Made by a program: the position numbers and the translations under genes. From the NCBI GenBank assembly GCA_029204225.1, contig CM055097.1, forward strand, positions 11,326,039 to 11,390,038: a stretch of 64,000 nt of DNA, in the 5' to 3' direction. The notes below the pieces were generated by a model that saw only the letters and a program-made list of their open reading frames with translations, was not told the DNA's origin and did no database searches. Origin of the DNA: Diphasiastrum complanatum (taxonomy: Eukaryota > Streptophyta > Lycopodiopsida > Lycopodiales > Lycopodiaceae). Positions 24,003 to 35,330 of this stretch are shown piece after piece. Positions within the stretch are counted from its first letter, which is position 1; each line of letters opens with the position of its first letter.

Positions 24003-24839
24003 GATGCAGAATACAGATGAGTAGGTCAGTACTGTACTTGGCAAAAGAGCAGTTTGCTTGTAGAATGGATAGTGTAGGACAAAAACTAGTTTTTCTGGTC
24101 GTGATAGAATTCGCGGAGAGGCTGAGAAATCATGGAGAGGCAGATAAATCTAACCGTAATACTCGCGAATTCTAACAGAGAGTTTTGAATGTCAGAATAG
24201 TGATTTTTTTAGATTTTTTGAGAAAATTGTAGTTTCAGAATTTGCGGGTAGGACAGGGAAATCGTACTCTTTGTGAATGAATTCTGAGGCTTGATGGCGA
24301 ATTCTAACAGAGAGTTTTGACTGGCAGATAGGGAATATGGAAAAAATGTGATTTTTAGACAATAAATAGGCAAAATCTCTGAGATAGAATTCACGGGGCT
24401 GCTGGAGGACTGATCTTGATGAGATCTAGCCTCAATGAAGCCGACGAATTCTAGGACAAAGATTTGGGTGAGAAATAAGGGATTTTGACAGTATATCAGG
24501 CTATTTTCTCAAGATTCGACCGTGGTCAGAATTCATGGAGGTGATAAAATGAAAGATTAGTCTGTTAGGTCTGCAGACAGCTTAGCGGATTTTGATATAC
24601 CTGTTTGGTCTTGAAAAAGGTCACTTGGGTCACTTCTTTTGAAGAAAATGCCCAAGTTGACTCTTTTGTTGCTTCCCCCCGATTTGAGAAGGTGCTTCGC
24701 AGCTCGTGTAGGACCTGGAGAGATGATGCATGCTGTTTGTTGGTAGATAGAGACAGGCAAACAAGCAAACATACAACACGGAAGCAAGAAAACAAAAAAA
24801 AAAAAGGAGAAGAAGCTAGGTAAAAAAAAAAATACTTAA
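24003..24839 (-). other. 5' leader of gypsy element 2 with repeated motif
   Basis: The non-coding leader between gag and primer site has about eight copies of a GAATTCGC(G)GAG / CGAATTCTA-type motif (24108, 24162, 24298, 24387, 24445, 24531 among them). A longer repeat, CGAATTCTAACAGAGAG plus TTTTGA, occurs twice (24163 and 24299). Confidence 0.6.
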
Positions 24840-24857
24840 AAAGCGGCAACGCACCAA
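24840..24857 (-). promoter_or_regulatory. Primer binding site of gypsy element 2
   Basis: The minus strand reads TGGTGCGTTGCCGC directly after the LTR. It resembles the tRNA-Asp-type site TGGCGCCGTTGCCGGGG with one base missing. Confidence 0.65.
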
Positions 24858-25647
24858 TGTTGGAAGTATTTCTAGTTTACGCGATGGCTAGATCTACTTA
24901 TGGGTGTAGTATAAGGATGTAGAGATTCGTCCACTTTTTAAGTTTCTACAACAAGCTTCAACAGAATATGGAAAGAATCAACAGGAATGAGAACACTAAG
25001 GCTTTCCCAACTAGTGCCCATAACATAAATAAGCTAATTAATGACAACAATAAAGGCAAACCCAACTAGCAAGATTACTAAATCCTACGTAACACCCAAA
25101 GGGAGATAATAAGAATTGCGGCTAAACTAAGCAATAAACACTTAAAACCATGCCACAATTAAAGGCCAATGAAAGGAGGCAAGAGGAGGCCCGAGCACCT
25201 TCTCTCAAGCTATGCACCTTCCAATGGGAATACAATGAAATGCAAGATAATCGCAATAGTAATTTTGCCTTAATCCCAAAGTGTTGTTTACAATGTAAAT
25301 ACCTCTCCTTTTATGGCAAAGAGGTCTTCCATAAGTGTCTACTAACTTATGGGACTAATATGCTTCTAGCCTTTCTAGAACTTCTAACTTAGGATTTAGA
25401 ACTTCAAAGTTCGTAATTTAGGAAAACTTAAGATAAAATATTTCTAATCTTAAGTTTCCTAAGTCTAAGTTCTAAATCTAAGTTTAAGCTATTTTATTAT
25501 TATTTAAGCTTCTACACATGGACTTACTGAACACATGCCATGGTTGAAGTTTATTGACAGATACTCATACGTGGTCTTACAAAACACATGCCACAGAGTT
25601 TTATTTCTTTCTTTTTTATTTTCTCTGTGTTAGCACAGTCGCTAACA
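24858..25647 (-). repeat. 5' LTR of gypsy element 2
   Basis: A 790-bp repeat, TGTTGG...GCTAACA ends, abutting the primer site. It matches the 3' LTR at 16671-17304 closely and carries the extra ~130 bp lacking there. Confidence 0.9.
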
Positions 25648-26117
25648 CCCTGATTGCCAAGGGCAAGAGACAAGGTGAGCTCTACAAATTTGATGGAAGT
25701 ATTATTTCTAACAATGGTGGTTTGTGTCAAAAATTCAAGTTTTAGTATCTTGCAAACGTCTACCATGACCGACAGGCATGTGAGATTGCACATCTATCAA
25801 AGATGAATGGATCAACTTGGATTTTCAAGAGCTATCTACCACGACTTTCACCCAAGTTATGATCATCCAAAGTCAGACAAGTTTTTCACATATACTTGAA
25901 AAAACTAAGTGATGCTCAATTTGAAAGAGCCTACCAAGCACCTTCCTCTCAAGTAGAGAGAGAAAATCAATGTGGTCTCAAGTAGAGAGAATGTATACAA
26001 AGAATATGCAAGTCAAAATTTGATTTTCTCTCAAAAAGATTAATGTTCAATGAGAGCTTACTTCCATATAGTGGTGGCTCGAGTTCTTGCCACACAAAGC
26101 ATGTAAAAAGTCCTAAC
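25648..26117. other. Copia-derived sequence, part of an LTR or pol remnant
   Basis: Forward-strand words IAKGKRQGELYKFDG near 25660-25705 resemble the copia pre-integrase region, but support is short. The rest shows no gene; it may include the left part of an LTR ending at 26728. Confidence 0.3.
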
Positions 26118-26300
26118 AATGATTGGACCCCATGGATTACACCTCATCTTGATTGGACCTCATGATTTTCACCTCACAATATGACTGGTCCTCATGATGT
26201 GCACCTCTAAACATGATTGGGCCAAATGATTTGCACCTCTTAATATGATTGGCCTCATGATCTAAATATGATTGTTCCATATGCACCAATGAGATGTGGA
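26118..26300. repeat. Degenerate minisatellite, ~31-bp period
   Basis: About five to six imperfect copies of a unit like ATGATTGGACCTCATGAT followed by TTGCACCTCTAA. Spacing stays near 30-32 bp while bases vary. Confidence 0.75.
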
Positions 26301-26375
26301 TTTGGATGCATACTAGCAAATTGCCAGTCCTTACATTTTGTGACAAGTGTCACCATCTTAGTAGAACTTGAGTTG

Positions 26376-26615
26376 TGTTGGAGGGTTTGCGGATCCCAAG
26401 GCAACCCTAACCCTAGTTAATCAGTGAGAGGGATTTGGCACCCTGCGTGTGTAAGTCCAACCCGATGATCACATAGAGATTTGATTGATTAGTTACAAGT
26501 CAATAAAAGGACTTTAGGCCTTTTTGCGGGACTTTTAATGTCGCAGGGCCTAAATGTCAAGATAGTGAATGAAGTTGGGGGTAGGGTTGCCTTGGGATCC
26601 GCAAACCCTCCAACA
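26376..26615. mobile_element. 240-bp inverted-repeat element (MITE-like) with 5-bp target duplication
   Basis: The ends are a perfect 34-bp inverted repeat beginning TGTTGGAGGGTTTGCGGATC and continuing CCAAGGCAACCCTA. The element is flanked on both sides by AGTTG (26371-26375 and 26616-26620). There is no coding frame. TG/CA ends, TGTNR start and a 5-bp duplication are unusual for common plant MITE families. Confidence 0.88.
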
Positions 26616-26728
26616 AGTTGGAATCATTTTGACTTTCAAAATGTATTTAGAATTATGTACAAGCTTGTGATGAACCTATGCACATAAAAGTGAAAAACAA
26701 TCAAGCTAAATTTTGCATATTTTTCACA

Positions 26729-26985
26729 CTCCTCAAAAATTAGCTTGATGAGATACTAGATCAATCTAAAAACTTAAGAGGCTAATCCTAGCTTCTCAAG
26801 TGGATCCTTTGGCATGGATCTTTTGAGAAAACCATCCAATGGACTTGTGGTAGAAGAAAATTCACCATAGCCATGAGAGGAATTCTTTGATGGAAATCCA
26901 TTGCCAATTTCTTTGATGAGCATTCCACCATCTTGGCACCTTTTCCTTTGGTTCCTTCCATGTTTGAAGTACAAGTTAACAAGTT
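26729..26985 (-). pseudogene. Copia pol 3' end and polypurine tract
   Basis: The minus strand reads LKRSMPKDPLEKLGLA, like the C-terminus of copia RNase H (TK.LPKD...KLR..LGL). Then GAGGAG precedes TGTGAAAAATATGC, the same junction as in the old copia at 37.68 kb. An LTR should extend left from 26728 and would contain the nested MITE. Confidence 0.6.
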
Positions 26986-29039
<2,054 letters not shown>

Positions 29040-29640
29040 AATATGCAGCGGATTTGCTTGCACTCAAGGAACAGGCAAATCTACTAGAAATAGAAAATAC
29101 TACTCTCAAGACGCAAATGGCAGCCTTAAGCACTGCTCCATTTGTGAACCCTGATCAAGTCAAAGCACTGGAGGAGAAAATTCAGACCTCGACAAAAAGT
29201 TGGGCCGACATGCTCAAAAATACCAAAGCAAAAAACAATAAGATGGTTTCACAGGTGATGGAAGAACAAGACAAATTAGAATACAAATATCAAAACGTCT
29301 GCGTCAGAGGTCTTTCCGAAACTGACCCCTTGCTTGTAGCCAAAGAACTTCTAGCCTCACTTTCCTATGAGGAAGAGGAACGCACCATGGAAGCAACTTG
29401 GCACAGTAAGTTTGACTCTTCGGTTGTCTTCATCCGTTTCAAATATACTGATTATTGTAATGAAGTTTTAAGTGTTGTGGACATCTAAAAGGTAGTAAGA
29501 TTTTTGTTTATGAAGATCTAACTGCCTTACAATGGAAGGAACGGAAGCAACTCATTGAGAAAGCAAATGCGATAGGCAAAAGGATTATTTTTTGGGATGG
29601 TCGACATTTTCTAGTCACCCCATCCAGAAGTCATCACTCA
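29040..29640 (+). pseudogene. L1-ORF1-like nucleic-acid-binding protein remnant
   Basis: The open frame at 29054-29488 has a coiled-coil start (LALKEQANLLEIENTTLKTQ) and a Lys-rich stretch. An RRM-like segment follows: YQNVCVRGLSETDPLLVAKE ... SSVVFIRFKYTDYCNEVL. After a frame change near 29488 the next frame continues KIFVYEDLTALQWKERKQLI and IGKRIIFWDGRHFLV. Coiled coil, RRM, then a D-L-x3-x-x-R..L C-terminal domain is the order in L1-type ORF1 proteins, which bind element RNA. No endonuclease or RT follows, so it is a truncated LINE-like remnant. The assignment rests on architecture, not strong motif identity. Confidence 0.5.
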
Positions 29641-29644
29641 GTGA

Positions 29645-29723
29645 TGCCTCCTACGTGAGAGCCTTTAAGCCAATATAAAATTTTCAAACTGTATTTAAAG
29701 TTGCCTCCTACGTGAGAGCCTTT
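29645..29723. repeat. 22-bp direct repeat pair
   Basis: TGCCTCCTACGTGAGAGCCT plus TT occurs at 29645-29666 and again at 29702-29723, just after the ORF1-like remnant. Confidence 0.85.
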
Positions 29724-29881
29724 CATTGAAGCTTATTGTTCAAAGTTAGGTTGAGAGTTAGAGCACTTAGTTAGTTTAGTTTTAGTTTTGTTGTTTTGAC
29801 GACATTGCTCCATCTTGGTGCCATCCATGTTGATGTACTTGTTTCATCTTATATGCCTTTGGGCATGGAAAAAGACGTTAA

Positions 29882-30041
<160 letters not shown>

Positions 30042-30059
30042 CCCCCCCCTAAATCCATA

Positions 30060-31060
30060 AATGAATGGGAGCTGAGTGGATCTTTAGCAAGTGTGTTAGA
30101 TGTTATTCACACTGATATTGAATAGCTGCAATATTGAGGTAGAACTGCAAAAGATCTAGCTGATAGTGGGATCCTTTTTTATGAATCAATGTACATTCCT
30201 GATACAAAAGGAAATTTTGGACAAATAGTACCAATTCCATTACCTAGTTTTGAAAGTGATGAATGGATTGCACCAAATGCTACAGTTTCAAAATCATTTC
30301 GTTGCAAGATATATAATGATGTAGAAAATTCATTAAAAATAAGCACGGGATTAAAAACAGTCAGATTGAGCTGGTTTATTTCCTTGAATATATTTGTGGA
30401 TTTCTTTTCATGTGTCAATGTACACAAAACCCCAACGATGTTTGTATGCAAAAATTTATCAGATAGTTTATTATCTGAACTTATGGATGAAGGCTAGGAC
30501 AAAAGATCAGATGGAGAAATAGAATGCAGAATTTAAATGTCTTCCATGTGCTTTTGTTATCAAATTGAAAAACAAATGTTGAGCTTATGCTTCCATTATC
30601 AAAGATGAAAAAATAATAAAGGTAAATGGGTGTCACTTGATCAAGACTTGGAAGCTAGTGGACATTCAAAATGAGAAAATATTGAAATTATATACAATGA
30701 TGCCGTTTTGACGTGTGTTGAGGTGGAAGAAGATTGGAGTCTAAACTACATTAGGCGGGAACTATTGCTCCTACAAGATGATGAACTTTCAGTCTTCAGA
30801 TTCATTTTCAATGGTAAACTCGTAAGTAACTGTAAACACTCGATCTTTTATGAATAGTTTCAATCAAAACTTTCTAATAATCTCTGTACTAATTGTAACT
30901 ATCTTTGTATTAGTTTTATGCAGGTATGTAAAAGACATGAGCTCGAGATCAAATGCAGAGATATTGGCGAAACAATCCAACTTATGGAAGAACATTGAGA
31001 TTCACTATCAACAAATACATGCCAATCATCACGTCTTATTACCAATATAGAAAATTGCAT
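30060..31060 (+). pseudogene. Unrecognised degenerate spliced coding remnant
   Basis: The frame at 30189-30497 reads YIPDTKGNFGQIVPIPLPSF and WIAPNATVSKSFRCKIYND. After stops, 30610-30820 reads GKWVSLDQDLEASGHS and CVEVEEDWSLNYIRRELLLL plus FRFIFNGKL. The latter ends at a consensus donor GTAAGTAACTG near 30822, with a matching acceptor TTTTATGCAG near 30922. The composition is clearly protein-like and the splice pair suggests a former gene. I do not recognise the family. Confidence 0.35.
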
Positions 31061-31161
31061 TCCAGTATTACACTATGGACACAACCTGATTGTAAGAATC
31101 TATATTGATATCAATAAAAAAAACCCATAAATGGGTTGTTTACATGTAAAATGATTGTATC

Positions 31162-31735
31162 TTTTTTTTTTTTATGTATCTCTATTTACAAATAGATCTC
31201 TATTCAGTCAATTTTTCTATATTTTCTTTATCAGTATTAGGAACTGATAAGGGAACAACTCCTTCTATAATCTCGTCTTCCTCTGTTTCGGGAAGGGCCT
31301 CAATGCCTTTTAAGGCAAGAGGACTCTCTGCTATAATATTGCCTTCCTTTGTATTAGGAAGGAGAGAATGACGAAATCATTTAGCATGATGGTGATATGC
31401 TTACCATGCACTGCCAAAAGACAAGTATTCTCAAAAAACTGGGGCAAAAAATCTTCTGCAGCACCATGTAAGGCCTACATGGCTGTCACGGCAAAATGAA
31501 CATCTAGCCTAAGTGACAGAGTGACATTTCTTACAGATCAGCGAAAAGGAGCTCTAGGGATCAATAGTTCAGTTAATCTCTGGAGTTTTTTAATCTCCCT
31601 CAGCCAGACCTGCTTCCTGCCACGTCTACGGCCAGTACCAGGGGAATACGGGAATGGGATGGCTGTATATTGGTTATGGCACAGGCAGTGGATTTGGTCC
31701 TGGTCATCATTCTCAGAAGAAGAAAATTAACAAAA
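31162..31735 (-). pseudogene. Histone H3/CENH3-like processed pseudogene
   Basis: On the minus strand the reading starts MMTRTKSTA at 31710 (H3 tails start ARTKQTA). After a frame change it gives RRRGRKQVWLREIKKLQ, TELLIPRAPF, a TGA at 31538-31540, SVRNVTLSLRLDVHF, a TAG at 31475-31477, ALHGAAEDFLPQFFENT and LLAVHGKHITIM. It aligns to the H3 histone fold without gaps from alpha-N to alpha-3, ending at 31331. LLIP and AAEDF are residues typical of plant CENH3, though loop 1 has canonical H3 length. It has no introns, and T12 at 31162-31173 is a poly(A) tail on the coding strand, so this is probably a retrocopy. An acidic open stretch (EEDEIIEGVVPLSVPN) follows in another frame. Confidence 0.72.
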
Positions 31736-31783
31736 AACTGAACAAAAGCAAAGGGGACGAAAACAAAAGAATTTGCGATAAAA

Positions 31784-32574
31784 GGGCGCTTGAGATCGAT
31801 ACCAGAACTGAATATCAGTTTTGAGCACAAGATATACACAGAATATTTGAATAAACGAGATGCACGTTCGAAAGTGATATTGGACAACCAGTGGTATCGG
31901 TCTCGAGCGCATGGTGAGAGGGCGGACGCTTAAACGGCGAGAGGGCGCGCTTGAGAGTGATATTGGGAGTGAAAACCGAAAATTTTGCGAAAAAAAAATG
32001 AAAATTCTGAGGTCTTATATATACGAAATTTTTGCACGTGTGAAAAGACGGTCAAAGACACGTGTTGTCAGATCATTGGTCCACGTGGAATGTCCGTACT
32101 GACAATGATGGCTCAATTATGAGGCCATGTGGGTTGGAACATGTGCACTAATCCTTTTTCGATGTGCGTCATTCTCACACATGACAGATGTCAGATCAAT
32201 CATTCTCAGTACGGCGTATTAATTCTGACCAATCACCCGTCGACACGTGTTCCTTCATTACTCCTCCACACGTGCAATTTTTTTTTATAAGTAGGTCATT
32301 TTTGGCTCGAATTTTCATGCAAATTTATGATTTCTTGGCCGTATCGATTTCAAGCACGCCGTTTGCACTGATTATCCTATGTTGACTAAGTTGCTCATGG
32401 AACCAATACTGCCTCGTCCGGTATCGCATTCAAGCACACATTGCATCTCCTTTCTTTTGTGCTCTGTGTTCTTGTGCTTGGATCTGATACTCTACTTTCT
32501 AATATCTCTTTCGAGCGCACATTCCCTGGAGGTGCTTGCCTAACCTGCAGTTTGCGCCTGAGAGCGATATTTGG
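31784..32574. promoter_or_regulatory. Cluster of a ~20-bp motif on both strands with G-boxes and a TATA-like site
   Basis: The motif GCGCTTGAGAGYGATATTGG, in either orientation, occurs at about 31784, 31861, 31891, 31941, 32339, 32418, 32501 and 32551. Between copies are CACGTG G-boxes (near 32033, 32058, 32081, 32241, 32268) and TTTTATAAGTAGG at 32285-32296. It lies between the minus-strand H3-like pseudogene and the plus-strand ORF at 32603. It could be a bidirectional promoter or the subterminal repeat array of a DNA transposon. Confidence 0.5.
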
Positions 32575-32602
32575 AATTTTACATCTGTTGTTTTTGTTTA
32601 AA

Positions 32603-33179
32603 ATGTCTAATTTTAATTCTAGTTTATTTTCTTTTTTTCATGAATTTGGTATTACTGATAGTTTGGAGTATTTCAAATCTCTTTTTTCTCCTTTTCTTTA
32701 TATTCTTCCTTCTATAACTGAGGGCCCTAGTGTGGAGGCATTTTTTGAGATATATCTCAGATTTAAGTCCCTGCTTAGTACTCCGTTATTCAGATCTCAG
32801 AATAAGGACATAATTCATTATCAGGACCTGGTGGCACTCGACAAGCATATCTATAAAGCTAAGCTTGACAGCATGTTTACCAAGTTACATAATGATTTCA
32901 AGTCTGTAGGTGAGTGCCCAATTCACAATAAAAAATGTAGATTTGTTGATTTTCAATCTCCTTTTGTTTTTTTTTTATTTTGTTAAATATTCCTGAGGAT
33001 TTGAAAGCTATCCCTTCCACTTCTGAAGCTGCTTCTTCTAGTGGTACAAAGTATAAAAAGTCAAAGATTGTAGATATAGATACTTTTTTTATTGATACGA
33101 GCGTTAATTTAGATGATTGTTCAGATTTTGATCTTGCTCAAAATAGGGCATCAGCGAGTTGGCACCCAAGGGAAGAGTA
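32603..33179 (+). CDS. Hypothetical protein, possibly two exons
   Basis: The ATG at 32603 (MSNFNSSLFSFFHEFGI) opens a frame with SLEYFKSLFSPFLYILPS, VEAFFEIYLRFKSLLSTP, and HIYKAKLDSMFTKLHND. A consensus donor GTGAGT occurs at 32910, and a T-rich tract precedes candidate acceptors near 32997 and 33007. The later one would keep the frame open into IPSTSEAASSSGTKYKKSKI to 33179, where an AG microsatellite starts. The N-terminal part is aromatic and helix-prone; the C-terminal part is Ser/Lys/Asp-rich. I recognise no domain. It sits directly downstream of the motif cluster, so it may be its target gene. It may also be part of a transposon. Confidence 0.35.
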
Positions 33180-33200
33180 GGGAGGCAGAGAGAGAAGCCC

Positions 33201-33204
<4 letters not shown>

Positions 33205-33264
<60 letters not shown>
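33205..33264. repeat. (AG)n microsatellite, 60 bp
   Basis: Uninterrupted AG repeat. Confidence 0.97.
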
Positions 33265-33268
<4 letters not shown>

Positions 33269-33355
33269 GGCACAAAGAAAGTAATGAGAGAGATATAAAT
33301 GTTGCGGCGGTCAACAGGCAAGTAATGAGAGAGGGATAGGTGCTGGCAGCACGGA

Positions 33356-33473
33356 AGTAGGGAGGGAGAGATAAATGTGTGTTTGAATATTTTAAAAGTT
33401 TACATAGGGGTAGAGAAGTAGGGAGGGAGAGATAAATGTGTTTGAATATTTTAAAAGTTCACATAGGATTTGA
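33356..33473. repeat. Tandem duplication, ~60-bp unit
   Basis: GTAGGGAGGGAGAGATAAAT ... GAATATTTTAAAAGTT.ACATAGG is present twice, head to tail, with a 2-bp length change. Confidence 0.85.
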
Positions 33474-34026
33474 AAAATAGGATGGGTAGAAGAGAGAGAA
33501 AGAGGGCCCACCATGTGTAATAGACTTTAAAGGTCATAATGAGAGTGGGGGGGGGAGGGGTGAGAAGGGTATGAGATGGGCACAATTTTGTCATCGTGTA
33601 GGATGACAAATAGTTAGTGCCCACACACACACACACACATGCAGTTTTAAACCAAGGCACAGATCTATATACATTTTTTTTCAAACATTTTTTAGCCTTT
33701 CTCTTTGCAACAACGTGACATTTTTCATGGGCAGTGCATGACATTTTTATGACAAAAACACACACACTCTCTCTCTAAAATAGTTTTATACTATATAGAT
33801 TCAATACCTCCAATGAAGAGCTTAGATGAGGACATTGTGGACATTGAGCGGGCTATTTCGTACAAAGGTAGGAAAGATTTCGTAGTAGTAGTTAAGACAC
33901 AGTCTGGAAGCATGCGACAAAAAAAAACCTCCCATACCTCTTGTGAATGCCATGTTTGTCCGAGGATGCAGATAGATAAAGTAAGGAAGTAACACCTAAC
34001 AAATAGCCTCGAGGAGTAGTGCTTTT
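33474..34026. other. No gene seen; short AC repeat
   Basis: Contains (CA)n at about 33621-33639 and low-complexity G runs. Nothing coding is supported. Confidence 0.4.
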
Positions 34027-34622
34027 TGTTGCGAGACTGTTGTCAAGCCACGCACAGGAGGCTTGTGTGCCTGCTTGCTTGCGTGAAGGTGCTTGAGCGC
34101 ATGTTGGTTGTCCTCATTGTGTCCCATAAGAAGTTAGGGTCCTTTGGTTCTTCTCCATATAAGAAGTAAGTTGCACATTGCCTCCTTTCCCCTGGTACTA
34201 GCCCTTTTGAGCCAGGAACAAGCGGGTGGCTAGGCGGTTGGTGGTGGGATTCCAACGCATAGCCTGCATGCGTGCACGTGGCCAGTGGGCCAAGTTTTGT
34301 AATATGGTATCAGAGCCAGTGGGGGGTTTGCATGTGCTTGCTTGAGTGGGGGTGTTGCGGGACTGTTGTCAAGCCATGCACAGGAGGCTTGTGCGCCTGC
34401 CTGCCTACGTGAAGGTGTCTGAGCACATGTTGGGTGTCCTCTTTGTCCCATAAGCAGTTAGGGTCTTTTGGTTCCTCTCCATATAAGAAATAGTTGCACA
34501 TTGTCTCTTGTCCCCTGGTACCAGCCCTTTTGGGGTTAGGAACAAGTGGGTGGTTAGGCGATTGGGGGTGGGAACGCGGGGCCTGCCTCGTGCATGTGGC
34601 TAGTGGGCCAAGTTTTGTAATG
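34027..34622 (+). mobile_element. TRIM (terminal-repeat retrotransposon in miniature), complete
   Basis: Two direct repeats, LTR1 34027-34304 and LTR2 34353-34622, start TGTTGCGAGACTGTTGTC / TGTTGCGGGACTGTTGTC and end GTTTTGTAAT. Between them are only 48 bases: TGGTATCAGAGCC (34305-34317), which is the initiator tRNA-Met primer site, and GAGTGGGGG (34344-34352), a polypurine tract. No coding region exists, so the element depends on enzymes from a copia-type element. The LTRs differ at a modest number of sites. No clear target duplication was found. Confidence 0.88.
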
Positions 34623-35330
34623 GCCAACTTTGTCCACCAAAAGGATCAATACAACTATTGACTATGGAGAGGACATTCATAGCTCCAGTAATGACTACTA
34701 AAGAGAGACATCATTCTTGAGGCCTAGTGTTAGAAAAAGCACGGGCCCATAGAACATGATAGCTTTGATGCCAGTGAATTACTAAAATATTTGCAAACTT
34801 ATGGCAATGACCACTGCGACCGATGCTCCTATTTTATAATGTCTTTAACAGATGTTTTATTTCCTTTGCGATCCAACTGCCTTCAACCATCTCCTAGAAT
34901 ACAAGCTCTATGACTTCTTTTTTCAACCCATGTGTAAACTATGCTGCTTAACTCAAGAAGATCTAGCTACTTCTCTTAGTTGGAAAGCAAATATAGTTTG
35001 AAAGGATATTATACGGACTAATAGTTGAGACTCAATATGAAATCCATAACATGCATCACATTGTTGTCTCTGGGACCACAAGTCAAAATAATTTTGGCGT
35101 ACAATAGATAAGCATCAAAATTTGCCTCCAAGCAATTTCAGCCTGTATATTTGGCAACAATTTGAAGATAAACTTGGAGGGGAGTGTCAACCACTATTCA
35201 GTGCAACTAATAGTCACTTTCCAAATGTGATATGGGAATTTGTTTGAATCGCTAGACAGATCGGAGTGTCTGCTTCAAGGGCCCCCCTGAAATGGCCAGA
35301 ACCCCACGCGCTAGATCCTTTAACCTAAAG
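34623..35330. other. Intergenic, no gene seen
   Basis: No open frame with recognisable protein character and no repeat structure apparent. Confidence 0.4.

Larger units (their letters stand above)
16640..25647 (-). mobile_element. Ty3/gypsy element 2, full-length with two LTRs, disabled
   Basis: Minus-strand order: 5' LTR (25647-24858), primer binding site, leader, gag, protease, RT, RNase H, integrase, spacer, accessory ORF, polypurine tract, 3' LTR (17304-16640). The high LTR similarity indicates a fairly recent insertion. Many stops and frameshifts disable it. The flanking five bases (CCTCT left, CCCTG right) are not a clean target duplication. It interrupts the promoter-like module at 16.2-16.6 kb. 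The tRNA-Asp-like primer site and the sense accessory ORF after integrase point to the Tat-like side of plant gypsy elements. Confidence 0.9.

Noticed and set aside
32910-32997. Using the T-rich acceptor at 32997 to join the two parts of the ORF at 32603
   Set aside because: The join shifts the frame into an early stop; only the acceptor near 33007 keeps it open, so the exon model stays tentative.
34043-34627. Minus-strand open frames with His/Pro-rich proteins
   Set aside because: They lie inside the TRIM LTRs, antisense to its primer site, and repeat because the LTR repeats.
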